A DNA stretch of 8,840 nucleotides from an uncultured Collinsella sp. (GTDB lineage Bacteria; Actinomycetota; Coriobacteriia; Coriobacteriales; Coriobacteriaceae): NCBI GenBank assembly GCA_902478765.1, contig CABSMN010000034.1, positions 1-8,840 on the forward strand, in the 5' to 3' direction. A program made the position numbers and the translations under genes. Each line of letters opens with the position of its first letter. The stretch's first letter is position 1. Shown one piece after another: positions 1-7,618 of this stretch. The notes below the pieces were generated by a model. The model worked only from the letters and a program-made list of their open reading frames with translations, was not told where the DNA came from and did not search any database.

Positions 1-48
1 TCTACACTTCTAGCTTCGTCGGCAGCGTCAGATGTGTATAAGAGACAG
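1..48 (+). other. Illumina Nextera P5 / read-1 adapter (artefact)
   Basis: Not genomic. Bases 1-7 match the end of the P5 flow-cell oligo. Bases 8-15 (TTCTAGCT) sit exactly where the 8-base i5 index belongs and match the index I recall as S515. Bases 16-48 match the read-1 transposase adapter, ending in the 19-base mosaic end AGATGTGTATAAGAGACAG (30-48). On the minus strand it translates to the residues VSYTHLTLPTK, a peptide known as adapter contamination in protein databases. Genomic sequence starts at 49. Confidence 0.98.
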
Positions 49-968
49 GCATCGGTGAGCCCACGCCGCTCTCGGCCCTGCATGGCCACGGCACGGGCGA
101 CCTGCTCGACGATATCGTGGCCCTGCTTCCGGAGGAAGAGGACGAGGTCGCCGACGAGTTCCCCGATGCGCTGAACGTGGCCATCATCGGCCGCCCCAAC
201 GCCGGTAAGTCCTCGCTGTTCAACCGCATCCTGGGCGCCGACCGCTCTATCGTGTCCAACATTGCCGGCACGACGCGCGACGCCATCGACACCGTCGTGG
301 AGCGCAACGGCAAGCACTACCGCATGGTTGACACCGCTGGTATTCGCAAGAAGAGCACCGTGTACGAGAATATCGAGTACTACTCGATGGTCCGCGGCCT
401 GCGCGCCATCGATCGCGCCGACGTGGCGCTGCTCGTCGTCGACGCCTCCGTGGGCGTTACCGAGCAGGACCAGAAGGTCATGGGCTTGGCCATCGAGCGC
501 GGCTGCGCCGTCGTGGTGCTGCTCAACAAGTGGGACCTGCTCGACGACGACCGTAAGCGCGAGGCCTGCATGGAGACCGTCGACCGCCGTCTGGGCGTCA
601 TGGCTCCCTGGGCCCAGTATCTGCGCATCTCGGCCCTGACCGGCCGCAGCGTGGAGAAGATCTGGGAAATGGTCGACGCCGCCGAAAAGACGCGCTCGCA
701 GAAGATCAGCACCTCGCGCCTCAACACGTTCCTCACCGACCTGCGCGAGTTTGGCCACACCGTGGTGGACGGCAAGCGCCGCCTGCGCATGCACTACGTG
801 ACCCAGACGGGCGTCAACCCGCCGACGTTTACGTTCTTCGTCAACCACAGCGACCTGGTCAACGATACCTACCAGCGCTACGTGGAGAACCGTATGCGCT
901 CGACCTTCGACTTTGCCGGCACGCCCATCCGACTCTTCTTTAGGAAGAAGGAGCAAAAGGATGCTTAA
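49..968 (+). CDS. der: Ribosome-assembly GTPase Der (EngA), 5'-truncated
   Basis: Der is a tandem-GTPase factor that acts in 50S ribosomal subunit assembly. The frame is open from the adapter junction (first whole codon at 51), so the N-terminus lies outside the contig. About 305 residues remain of a usual ~435-440, so most of GTPase domain 1 is missing. Counting from codon 51, the G5 region of domain 1 is visible (SALHGHGTGD, about residues 8-17), followed by an acidic linker. The complete second GTPase domain follows: P-loop GRPNAGKS 47-54, GTTRD 73-77, DTAG 94-97, NKWD 159-162 and SAL 194-196. The C-terminal KH-like domain covers about 215-305 and ends in a basic tail. The P-loop has Ala where GRPNVGKS is common, a conservative change. 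The GTG at 117 is internal and not a start. The stop overlaps the plsY start by 8 bases, which implies translational coupling. The family call is secure. Confidence 0.97.
948..953 (+). promoter_or_regulatory. Ribosome binding site of plsY
   Basis: AAGGAG lies 7 bases before the ATG at 961, inside the end of der. It decides the start of plsY: the frame is open further upstream, but no comparable site precedes the earlier possible start at 913. Confidence 0.8.
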
Positions 969-1644
969 TCCGATTCTGCTGACCGCCATCTGCGCCGTGG
1001 TCTCGTTCTTTATCGGAGCGATTCCGTTTGGCCTGATCCTGGGCCGCGTGTTCAACCACACGGACATTCGCAAGGCGGGCTCCGGCAATATCGGCACCAC
1101 CAACGCCCTGCGCGTGGCCGGCCCCAAGGTGGCCGCGCTCACGCTGCTGCTCGACTGCCTGAAGGGCGCCATCTGCGTCCTTATCGCCCGTCTGCTCATC
1201 GCGAGTGTGGGCTATGGCTTCCCTGTGAGCATCATGGCTCCCGGCGCTCCGGGCGACTGGATGCTCGGTGTCATCTGCCTGGCAGCGGTGTGGGGACACA
1301 TCTTCTCGCCCTACCTCAACTTCCATGGCGGTAAGGGTATCGCCGTGGGCCTGGGCGTGATTCTTGCCTGGTACTGGCCCATTGGCCTGTCGCTGCTGGG
1401 CATGTTTATCGTGGCCGTCGCCATCACCAAGTACGTGTCGGTGGGTTCACTTGCCGCCGCCATCGGTCTTCCCATCGCTGCCTGCGCGGTCTTTCCGTAC
1501 AGCAGCCTGGGCCTCAAGTTTTGCATGGCGATGATCGGCATCACCGTGGTGTGGGCCCATCGCGCGAACATCAAAAAGCTCATGACCGGTAAGGAGTCCA
1601 AGCTCTCGTTTACCAAGCGCGTCACCGAGCCCGACGATAAGTAG
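961..1644 (+). CDS. plsY: Acyl-phosphate:glycerol-3-phosphate acyltransferase PlsY
   Basis: PlsY is an integral membrane enzyme that transfers an acyl chain from acyl-phosphate to sn-glycerol-3-phosphate, giving lysophosphatidic acid, the first step of phospholipid synthesis. The 227 residues (family usually ~200-215) are very hydrophobic, with several membrane segments (about 4-28, 55-80, 100-120, 133-155 and 160-195). The three family motifs are present: GSGNIGTTN at 40-48, the glycine-rich loop HGGKG at 122-126, and HRANIKKLMTGKES starting at H200. The ATG at 961 is supported by a well-spaced AAGGAG and removes a polar, non-membrane N-terminal extension of 16 residues. It overlaps der by 8 bases and is followed 9 bases later by gpsA, which supplies its substrate. 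Confidence 0.96.
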   Translation: MLNPILLTAICAVVSFFIGAIPFGLILGRVFNHTDIRKAGSGNIGTTNALRVAGPKVAALTLLLDCLKGAICVLIARLLIASVGYGFPVSIMAPGAPGDWMLGVICLAAVWGHIFSPYLNFHGGKGIAVGLGVILAWYWPIGLSLLGMFIVAVAITKYVSVGSLAAAIGLPIAACAVFPYSSLGLKFCMAMIGITVVWAHRANIKKLMTGKESKLSFTKRVTEPDDK

Positions 1645-1647
1645 GAG
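1643..1647 (+). promoter_or_regulatory. Ribosome binding site of gpsA
   Basis: AGGAG overlaps the TAG stop codon of plsY (1642-1644) and lies 6 bases before the gpsA ATG. This packing suggests that ribosomes finishing plsY can reinitiate on gpsA. Confidence 0.75.
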
Positions 1648-1653
1648 AGAGTC

Positions 1654-2661
1654 ATGAATGTTGCGCTGATTGGCTCCGGCTCCTGGGGAACTGCCGTCGC
1701 CGGCCTTGCGGCCGCGCGAGCCGAGCGCGTGACCATGTGGGCCCACAGCGAGCAGACGGCCGCCGGCATTAACGGCGAGCACCGTAATCCCCGCTATCTG
1801 GTGGACTACGTGCTGCCGGAAAACGTTGTCGCCACGACGGACCTAGCCCAGGCGTTCGACGGTGTCGAGGCTATCATCTTTGCCGTGCCTTCGACGCATC
1901 TGCGCGACGTCTGCCACCAGGCGACGCCGTTCATCGCGGACGAGACGCCGGTTCTGTGCCTCACCAAGGGCATTGAGCCCGAGTCCGGCCTGCTTATGAG
2001 CGAGGTCATTGCCAGCGAGATCGGCAACGAGCGACGCGTGGCGGCCCTCTCGGGTCCCAACCATGCCGAGGAGATTTGCCGCGGCGGGCTCTCTGCCGCC
2101 GTCATTGCCAGCGAGGATCCGCAGGTAGGGGAGACCTTTAAGGATCTGCTGCTGTCCACGGCCTTCCGCATCTACCTGTCGCAGGATATGACCGGCGTCG
2201 AGGTATGCGGCGCCATGAAGAACGTTATCGCCATCGTGTGCGGCATCTCCGCCGGCTCGGGCGCGGGCGACAACACGCTTGCCCTCATCATGACGCGCGG
2301 CCTGGCCGAGATCAGCCGCCTGGTGCACGCCCGCGGCGGCCAGGCCATGACCTGCATGGGGCTTGCCGGCATGGGTGACCTCATTGCCACCTGCACCTCC
2401 GAGCATTCGCGCAACCGCACCTTTGGCTATGAGTTTGCCCACGGCGTTTCACTCGACGAGTACCAGACGCGCACGCATATGGTGGTGGAGGGCGCCGTTG
2501 CCGCCCGCAGCGTGAGCGAGCTCGCCCGTTCACTGGGCGTAGACATTCCGCTCACCTTTGCCGTGGAGCAAACGCTCTACAACGGTGTTACTTTGGATAG
2601 GGCGCTCGAGATCCTTACCGACCGCGTCCCCTCTCAAGAGTTCTACGGACTCAACGACTAG
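1654..2661 (+). CDS. gpsA: Glycerol-3-phosphate dehydrogenase [NAD(P)+] GpsA
   Basis: GpsA is a cytosolic enzyme that reduces dihydroxyacetone phosphate to sn-glycerol-3-phosphate for membrane lipids. Its 335 residues are the normal family length. The N-terminal Rossmann fold carries the dinucleotide loop GSGSWGTA at 7-14. CLTKGIEPES and SGPNHAEEI (133-141) are typical family blocks. The presumed catalytic lysine is K189 in CGAMKNVIAI, followed by GDNT (D206, N207) and by GMGDLIATCTSEHSRNRTFG in the C-terminal substrate domain. The ATG at 1654 is set by the AGGAG overlapping the plsY stop. Its place directly behind plsY fits: GpsA makes the acceptor that PlsY acylates. No missing residue or frameshift was seen. 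Confidence 0.97.
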   Translation: MNVALIGSGSWGTAVAGLAAARAERVTMWAHSEQTAAGINGEHRNPRYLVDYVLPENVVATTDLAQAFDGVEAIIFAVPSTHLRDVCHQATPFIADETPVLCLTKGIEPESGLLMSEVIASEIGNERRVAALSGPNHAEEICRGGLSAAVIASEDPQVGETFKDLLLSTAFRIYLSQDMTGVEVCGAMKNVIAIVCGISAGSGAGDNTLALIMTRGLAEISRLVHARGGQAMTCMGLAGMGDLIATCTSEHSRNRTFGYEFAHGVSLDEYQTRTHMVVEGAVAARSVSELARSLGVDIPLTFAVEQTLYNGVTLDRALEILTDRVPSQEFYGLND

Positions 2662-2679
2662 CGCAGAAAGGCTACTACC

Positions 2680-3351
2680 ATGGGTTCCATCAAAATCGCT
2701 CCGTCCGTCCTTTCGGCCGACATGGCCAACCTCAAAGGCGAGCTCGACAAGATCGCCGGCGCCGACTACGTGCACTTCGACGTCATGGACGGTCATTTTA
2801 CCGGCAACCTGACCTTTGGCGTCGATATCCTCAAGGCCGTCAAGCGCTCCACCGACGTGCCGGTCGATGCGCACCTGATGGTGTCGAATCCCGACGAGAC
2901 CGTCGATTGGTATGCCGACGCCGGAGCCGATATGATCACTGTGCACTACGAGGCTTCCACGCACCTGCACCGCACGCTCACGCATCTGCAGCAGCGCGGC
3001 GTCAAGGCCGGCGTGGTGCTCAACCCCGCCACGCCCGTCTGCGTGCTCGAAAGCATTATCGACGTTGTCGACATGGTGCTGCTCATGAGCGTGAACCCCG
3101 GCTTTGGCGGCCAGAGCTTTATCCCCGGTACCATTGCCAAACTGCACGAGCTCAAGGCCATGTGTGAGCGTCACGGCGTTTCGCCCCTCATCGAGGTCGA
3201 CGGCGGCATCTCTTCCAAGAACATCGCCGAGGTCGTTAAGGCTGGCGCCAATGTCCTGGTGGCCGGCTCTGCCGTATTTAAGTCCGAAGATCCCGCTGCC
3301 GAGGTTGCGCTGCTGCAGAAGCTGGGCAACGAGGCCGCACAGGAGGCATAA
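2680..3351 (+). CDS. rpe: Ribulose-phosphate 3-epimerase
   Basis: Rpe is a TIM-barrel enzyme of the non-oxidative pentose phosphate pathway that interconverts D-ribulose 5-phosphate and D-xylulose 5-phosphate. The 223-residue length is standard. It starts with IAPSVLSAD. The metal-binding and catalytic residues are visible: H32 and D34 in HFDVMDGHF, H65 in DAHLMV, and D174 in EVDGGIS. D34 and D174 are the expected acid/base pair. The phosphate-side loop NPGFGGQSF starts at N139, and VAGSAVF lies near the C-terminus. The start has AAAGG at 2667-2671, 8 bases upstream. It lies 18 bp after gpsA and 6 bp before the next ORF, so it is co-directional and probably co-transcribed. Confidence 0.97.
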   Translation: MGSIKIAPSVLSADMANLKGELDKIAGADYVHFDVMDGHFTGNLTFGVDILKAVKRSTDVPVDAHLMVSNPDETVDWYADAGADMITVHYEASTHLHRTLTHLQQRGVKAGVVLNPATPVCVLESIIDVVDMVLLMSVNPGFGGQSFIPGTIAKLHELKAMCERHGVSPLIEVDGGISSKNIAEVVKAGANVLVAGSAVFKSEDPAAEVALLQKLGNEAAQEA

Positions 3352-3357
3352 ACCCTT

Positions 3358-4536
3358 ATGACCGCAGGGCAAAACCGCATACCCGTGAATCTTGACTATG
3401 CCGCCTCGACGCCCATGCGCGCCGAGGCGCTCCTTGCGCAGCGCGAGTACGACGACAGCGAGCTTGCCGGCGTCAACCCCAACTCGCTACATTCGCTTGG
3501 CCGCAAGGCCGCCGCACGCCTGGAAGTGGCGCGTCGCGAGATTGCCCGCAGCTTTGGCGCACGCGTCCGCCCGTCCGAGATCATCTTGACCAACGGCGGC
3601 ACCGAGGCAAACCAGCTGGCGCTCCTCGGACTTGCCGAGGGCGCCCGTCAGCGCGATCGCAAGCGCGACCGCGTGATCGTTTCGGCCATCGAGCACGATT
3701 CGATTCTGGACAACCTGCCGCTGCTGCGCGCCGCCGGCTTTACCATCGACCTGGTACAGCCCCGCCGCGCGGGCCGCATTGAACCTGCTACGCTTGTCGA
3801 ACTGTTAGGCGACGACGTTGCGCTCGTGAGCATTATGGTCGCCAACAACGAGACCGGCGTGGTGCAGCCCATCCGCGAGCTGGCCGCCGCCGCGCATGCT
3901 GCCGGCGCCTTGTTTCATACCGATGCCATCCAGGGCTACTTGCATATTCCGCTCGATGTCACCGAGCTGGGCGTCGACGCCATGACCGTTGCCGCGCACA
4001 AGATCGGCGGCCCCGTGGCCTCCGGCGCGCTCTACCTTAAGAACCGCACGCCGTTGCGCCCCCGCATCTTCGGCGGCGGACAGGAGGCCGGCCGTCGCGC
4101 CGGCACGCAGGACCTGCGCACGCAGCTGGCTTTTGCCGCTGCCGCCTCAGCGCTGTTACCGAATGTTGCCCAGGAGCGCGTGAAGCTGCAAGCCCTTTCC
4201 GACAAGCTCTACACCACACTTACGGCCCATCCGCGCATTCATGCCACGATGGGCGACTACGCGCAGGCCAATCGCCTGCCCGGCATGGTTTCGATCTACG
4301 TTGACGGCATGGACTCCGAAGAGCTCATCATCAAGCTTGACGCCGCCGGCTTTGAGGTTTCGGCCGGCTCTGCCTGCTCGAGCGGCAGCATGGACCCGAG
4401 CCATGTGCTCAGCGCCATGGGCATTGGCCGCGAGCAGGCTCTCGGCGCCCTTCGCATCTCGTTCGATGACCGCGTGGATCCGAGCGATCTGGACGTCTTT
4501 GCAAGTGCGCTGCTCTCGATCGTAGGTGCCGCATGA
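3358..4536 (+). CDS. Cysteine desulfurase, NifS/IscS type
   Basis: This is a PLP-dependent class V aminotransferase-fold enzyme that removes sulfur from L-cysteine as an enzyme-bound persulfide, for Fe-S clusters or thiolated tRNA. It has 392 residues. Visible landmarks are LDYAASTPMR near the N-terminus, TNGGTEAN at 78-85 (PLP phosphate), H113 in AIEHDS (stacks on PLP), NNETGVVQPI, D189 and Q192 in HTDAIQGY, and the Schiff-base lysine K215 in AHKIGG. The persulfide cysteine is C340 in SAGSACSSGS. That long loop is the group I (NifS/IscS) form. The ATG at 3358 follows AGGAGG (3341-3346) by 11 bases. No scaffold gene (iscU/sufU) or thiolase (mnmA/thiI) is next to it, so I give no finer symbol. 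It overlaps the Nif3-like gene by ATGA. Confidence 0.94.
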   Translation: MTAGQNRIPVNLDYAASTPMRAEALLAQREYDDSELAGVNPNSLHSLGRKAAARLEVARREIARSFGARVRPSEIILTNGGTEANQLALLGLAEGARQRDRKRDRVIVSAIEHDSILDNLPLLRAAGFTIDLVQPRRAGRIEPATLVELLGDDVALVSIMVANNETGVVQPIRELAAAAHAAGALFHTDAIQGYLHIPLDVTELGVDAMTVAAHKIGGPVASGALYLKNRTPLRPRIFGGGQEAGRRAGTQDLRTQLAFAAAASALLPNVAQERVKLQALSDKLYTTLTAHPRIHATMGDYAQANRLPGMVSIYVDGMDSEELIIKLDAAGFEVSAGSACSSGSMDPSHVLSAMGIGREQALGALRISFDDRVDPSDLDVFASALLSIVGAA

Positions 4537-5342
4537 TCGTCTCCGAGCTTGAACGTGCGCTGCTGGCGCGCTACCCCAAGGCGGACGCCGAGGGCTGGGA
4601 TCATGTTGGGCTATCTGTGGGAGATCCCGCTGCAAAGATCACCGGTGTTGCCTGCGCACTCGACGCGACCGAGGCCAACGTGCACCGCGCTCTCGAGGCG
4701 GGCGCCAACGTGCTGCTGACTCATCATCCCATCTATATCAAGGCGCCCGAGGCCTTTTGTCCGGCCGATTCCGCACGTCCCCAGTGCAGCGCTGCGCTGT
4801 ACGAAGCGGCTCGTTGCGGCGTGAGCATCATCTCGCTTCACACCAACCTAGACCGCTCGCACGAAGCGCGCGTTCGCCTGAGCGAGTTGCTGGGCGCCGA
4901 GCCCATGAGCTCGCTGGAGCATGTGGACGAGCCTGAGCTCACCGGCCTGGGCGCACTCGCGACCCTCCACGACGCCTACAACCTGCGCGATCTCGCCACC
5001 CGTGCCGCCACGGCGTTTGGCAGTGACCCGCGCGTATGGGGCGAAGCCGAGCACCCGTGCCGCACCGTCGCCATTCTGGGCGGCTCCCTCGGCGATTTTG
5101 GTGAGCTTGCCATCGCCGCGGGCGCAGATGTTATTGTGACTGGAGAAGCTGGCTACCACGTGGCGCAGGACCTTGCCTTGCGTGGCCTGGGCGTGATCCT
5201 ACTCGGCCACGACCGCTCCGAGGAGCCGTTCGTTGATATATTGATGAACTCTGCAGTTGACGCCGGGGCCGACCCCCGTCATGCGATTAAAATACTGAAC
5301 CCTTGCCAATGGTGGACTGTGACAAAAGGAGAGAACTTATGA
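4533..5342 (+). CDS. Nif3-like dinuclear metal centre protein (YbgI/DUF34 family)
   Basis: This is a widespread family of hexameric proteins with a two-metal site. Members are often annotated as GTP cyclohydrolase 1 type 2, but the physiological role is unsettled. The 269-residue protein shows the full metal ligand set: H64 and H65 in LLTHHPI, D107 in LHTNLD, and H226 and E230 in LGHDRSEEP. It also has the conserved block GADVIVTGEAGYH. The ATG at 4533 overlaps the desulfurase stop (ATGA). Its own TGA overlaps the next start in the same way, so the three genes are likely translated together. A Nif3-like gene beside a coiled-coil zinc-ribbon gene is a recurrent arrangement in bacteria. The function in this cell is not shown by the sequence. 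Confidence 0.93.
   Translation: MIVSELERALLARYPKADAEGWDHVGLSVGDPAAKITGVACALDATEANVHRALEAGANVLLTHHPIYIKAPEAFCPADSARPQCSAALYEAARCGVSIISLHTNLDRSHEARVRLSELLGAEPMSSLEHVDEPELTGLGALATLHDAYNLRDLATRAATAFGSDPRVWGEAEHPCRTVAILGGSLGDFGELAIAAGADVIVTGEAGYHVAQDLALRGLGVILLGHDRSEEPFVDILMNSAVDAGADPRHAIKILNPCQWWTVTKGENL
5327..5331 (+). promoter_or_regulatory. Ribosome binding site of the zinc-ribbon gene
   Basis: AGGAG within AAAAGGAGAG lies 7 bases before the ATG at 5339. It decides the start of the downstream gene over an earlier in-frame candidate at 5303, which has no such site and would overlap the Nif3-like gene by 40 bases. Confidence 0.75.
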
Positions 5343-6058
5343 GCGCCGGCGCTACGCTACTCAAGCTGCAACAGATCGATTTGGAGCTCGCCCGCAACAA
5401 GAGCGAACTTGCCAATATGCCGGAGCTCAAGGAGCTCGCTTCCAAGCGCAAGACCTATGTAAAGCTCAAGTCCGAGATGACCAAGCTCTACGCCCAACGC
5501 AAGGACCTGGACATTGAGCTCGACGATCTCAACACCACCGAGATTCAGACCAACAACGCCATCGAGGCCGCCAAGAAGCGCCATGTCGACGGCTCTGACT
5601 ATCGCGAGGTTCAGGACCTGGAGAACGAGCTCGCCACCCTGGCCAAGCGTCTGGACAAGATTGAGCACACCCGCAAGGACGTCGTTGTCGCCCACAAAGA
5701 GGCGCTCGACCGCGAGACCCGCGCGCAGGCAATCATCGCCAAGTTCGAAGAGGGCGTGAAGGCCGATACCAAGGCCGCCCGCGCCAAGGCTGCCGACCTG
5801 CAGGCTCAGATCGAAGCCGCCACTAAGGAGCGCACCGCTCTTGCCGCCACGCTGCCGGCCGACGTGCTCACCGACTACGAGCGTCTGCTCAAGCAGTTCC
5901 GCGGCTTGGCCGTCGAGACCATCCAGGGCAACATCCCCACGGTCTGCCACACCGCGCTGCAGGCATCGTCCATGAGCGACCTCAACCACGACGGCAGTGA
6001 GATTACGCACTGCCCGTACTGCCACCGCCTGCTCGTGCTCCCTAGCAAGGAAGCTTAA
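5339..6058 (+). CDS. Coiled-coil protein with C-terminal zinc ribbon (DUF164/CT398-like)
   Basis: Family of unknown precise function: a long antiparallel coiled coil followed by a C4-type zinc ribbon (zf-RING_7). The 239 residues start with LLKLQQIDLELARNKSEL. The body, about residues 5-180, is charged and heptad-like (Leu, Ala, Lys, Glu rich). The C-terminal zinc region has C203-H204, then C225-x-x-C228-H229. Family members normally have two CxxC pairs; here the position three before C203 is Pro (P200), so the first pair is incomplete. H204, H224 or H229 could supply the fourth ligand. The start is set by AGGAG at 5327-5331 and forms an ATGA overlap with the Nif3-like gene, its common neighbour. 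It has no signal peptide or membrane segment, so it is cytosolic. Confidence 0.88.
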   Translation: MSAGATLLKLQQIDLELARNKSELANMPELKELASKRKTYVKLKSEMTKLYAQRKDLDIELDDLNTTEIQTNNAIEAAKKRHVDGSDYREVQDLENELATLAKRLDKIEHTRKDVVVAHKEALDRETRAQAIIAKFEEGVKADTKAARAKAADLQAQIEAATKERTALAATLPADVLTDYERLLKQFRGLAVETIQGNIPTVCHTALQASSMSDLNHDGSEITHCPYCHRLLVLPSKEA

Positions 6059-6060
6059 CG

Positions 6061-7275
6061 ATGACGGCGGCACCCAACAATTCAATGCAACTTGAGGGAA
6101 AAACGATCCTGCTGGGCATTACCGGCGGGATCGCCGCCTATAAGTCGTGCAATATCGTGCGCCTGCTCCAAAAGCGCGGCGCGCACGTCAAGGTCGTCAT
6201 GAGCGAGCATGCCACCGAGTTCGTGGGGCCGCTTACCTTCCGCGCGCTCACCAATGAGCCGGTCGCGGTTGGGCTATTCGACGACCCGTCTGACCCCATC
6301 CACCATATCTCGCTGGCGCAGGAGCCCGATCTGGTGGTCGTGGCGCCCGCGACGGCCAATATCATCGCCAAGATGGCCAACGGCATCGCCGATGACCTCA
6401 TCTCCACAACGCTGCTTGCGACACCGCGGCCCGTCGTGATCGCGCCGGCCATGAACAACGGCATGTGGAAGGCGCCGGCGACGCAGGCCAACATGGCCAC
6501 GCTGCGCGAGCACGGTGTCCATGTGGTGGGACCCGGCAGCGGCTACCTTGCATGCGGCGACGTGGACACGGGACGCATGAGCGAGCCCGAGGACATCGTC
6601 GAGGCTGTCTGCAGGGTGCTCAATCCCGTGCCGCAAGACCTGGCGGGCAAGCGCATCGTGATCACCGCCGGTCCTACGCACGAGCCGATTGACCCGGTGC
6701 GATTCATCGGTAACCGGTCGTCGGGCAAGATGGGTATCGCCCTGGCGGGGGAGGCCGCACGTCGCGGTGCCGCCGTCACGCTCGTGCTGGGACCGACATC
6801 GCTCGACGTTCCCCACGGCGTGGAGTGCGTGCGCGTGCAGACCGCCGCAGAAATGCTCCAGGCTGCGCTGAGCGCCTTCCAGGCGGCCGACGCGGCCATT
6901 TGCGCCGCCGCCGTCGCCGACTACACGCCGGTGGCCCCGGCGGACCATAAGCTCAAAAAGGCCAACGAGCGCCTGGATCGAATCGAGCTCCTCGAGACCG
7001 TTGACATCTTGGCCGAACTCTCACGCCAAAAGGGAGAGCGGTGCGTGATCGGCTTTGCGGCCGAGACCGATAACGTCGTGGAGTACGCGCAGCGCAAACT
7101 CGCGCGTAAGGGTTGCGATGCCATTATCGCCAACGATGTTTCGCGCGCCGATTCGGGCTTTGGAACCGATACCAACAAAGCTTGGATCGTGAGCACAGCG
7201 GGCACGCAAGAACTTCCCGTACTAACAAAATCCCAGCTCGCAGATACAATTTTGGACTTGCTTCAAAATTTATAA
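6061..7275 (+). CDS. coaBC: Bifunctional phosphopantothenoylcysteine decarboxylase/synthetase CoaBC
   Basis: CoaBC performs two coenzyme A steps: CoaB joins cysteine to CTP-activated 4'-phosphopantothenate, and the FMN-dependent CoaC domain decarboxylates the product to 4'-phosphopantetheine. It has 404 residues. The CoaC half (about 1-190) has GITGGIAAYKS near 19-29, the active-site histidine region HHISLA at 81-86, PAMNNGMW from P129, and the flap cysteine C165 in LACGDVDTGRM. The CoaB half starts near 195, with ITAGPTHEPIDPVRFIGNRS from 201 (N218 matches the intermediate-binding Asn), AAVADYTP, K297 in KLKK, and IANDVS. All expected catalytic residues are present. The ATG at 6061 is preceded by AGGAAG (6048-6053). 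An internal ATG at 6085 is possible but lacks a site. It starts 2 bp after the zinc-ribbon stop. Confidence 0.97.
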   Translation: MTAAPNNSMQLEGKTILLGITGGIAAYKSCNIVRLLQKRGAHVKVVMSEHATEFVGPLTFRALTNEPVAVGLFDDPSDPIHHISLAQEPDLVVVAPATANIIAKMANGIADDLISTTLLATPRPVVIAPAMNNGMWKAPATQANMATLREHGVHVVGPGSGYLACGDVDTGRMSEPEDIVEAVCRVLNPVPQDLAGKRIVITAGPTHEPIDPVRFIGNRSSGKMGIALAGEAARRGAAVTLVLGPTSLDVPHGVECVRVQTAAEMLQAALSAFQAADAAICAAAVADYTPVAPADHKLKKANERLDRIELLETVDILAELSRQKGERCVIGFAAETDNVVEYAQRKLARKGCDAIIANDVSRADSGFGTDTNKAWIVSTAGTQELPVLTKSQLADTILDLLQNL

Positions 7276-7283
7276 AAAAGTTC

Positions 7284-7313
7284 TTGCACAAGTCTAAAGT
7301 TTCGGGTTAATAT
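7284..7313 (+). promoter_or_regulatory. Sigma70-like promoter of tRNA-Pro
   Basis: TTGCAC (7284-7289) and TAATAT (7308-7313) are separated by 18 bp. The -35 box starts 9 bases after the coaBC stop. Transcription would begin near 7320, giving a leader of about 35 bases before the mature tRNA. TATACT at 7311-7316 is an alternative -10 box with a longer, less favourable spacer. Confidence 0.65.
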
Positions 7314-7355
7314 ACTCCCTGTTGCGAGCGAGAGCAGAGCAACAAACAAAAGCTT

Positions 7356-7432
<77 letters not shown>

Positions 7433-7442
7433 GAAGTTTGCA

Positions 7443-7471
7443 GGTCAGGCACCTAGTGCCTGACCTTTTTT
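7443..7471 (+). terminator. Rho-independent terminator after tRNA-Pro
   Basis: A perfect 10-bp stem, GGTCAGGCAC (7443-7452) with GTGCCTGACC (7456-7465), closes a CTA triloop and is followed directly by six T residues. It starts 11 bases after the tRNA CCA. No hairpin separates coaBC from the tRNA, so it probably also ends the long upstream transcript. Confidence 0.93.
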
Positions 7472-7474
7472 GTT

Positions 7475-7504
7475 TTAAGCAATTGCTTAATTTTGGTTAA
7501 GCAA
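7475..7504. repeat. 16-bp palindrome plus third half-site (TTAAGCAA)
   Basis: TTAAGCAATTGCTTAA at 7475-7490 is a perfect palindrome. A third copy of the half-site TTAAGCAA lies at 7497-7504, 22 bp after the first. The second and third copies can also form an 8-bp stem with a TTTTGG loop. This looks like an operator-type cluster or an extra hairpin behind the terminator. No regulated gene start is visible next to it. Confidence 0.6.
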
Positions 7505-7534
7505 CAGGGTGCCAAAAATCTACCTGCGCGATAA

Positions 7535-7570
7535 CCGCCTTTTGCGGCTGCTTGCGCGTTTTGCACGCGC
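7535..7570. repeat. Two small tandem hairpins
   Basis: CCGC (7535-7538) pairs with GCGG (7544-7547) around CTTTT. GCGCG (7554-7558) pairs with CGCGC (7566-7570) around TTTTGCA. The stems are short and could be chance in GC-rich DNA. Neither is followed by a T tract. Confidence 0.3.
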
Positions 7571-7618
7571 TTGAGCCGATTTATTAACGCGATATGAACC
7601 TACATACGCGTAGCTGGT

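Noticed and set aside
2..313. Minus-strand open frame of 103 residues
   Set aside because: It is antisense to der and ends in adapter-coded residues, so it is an artefact.
913..960. Upstream extension of plsY
   Set aside because: It overlaps der by a further 48 bases, is polar rather than membrane-like, and lacks a ribosome binding site. AAGGAG before 961 fixes the start.
5303..5338. Longer start for the zinc-ribbon protein
   Set aside because: No ribosome binding site precedes 5303. AGGAG and the ATGA overlap support 5339, where the protein begins with the family-like LLKLQQIDLEL.
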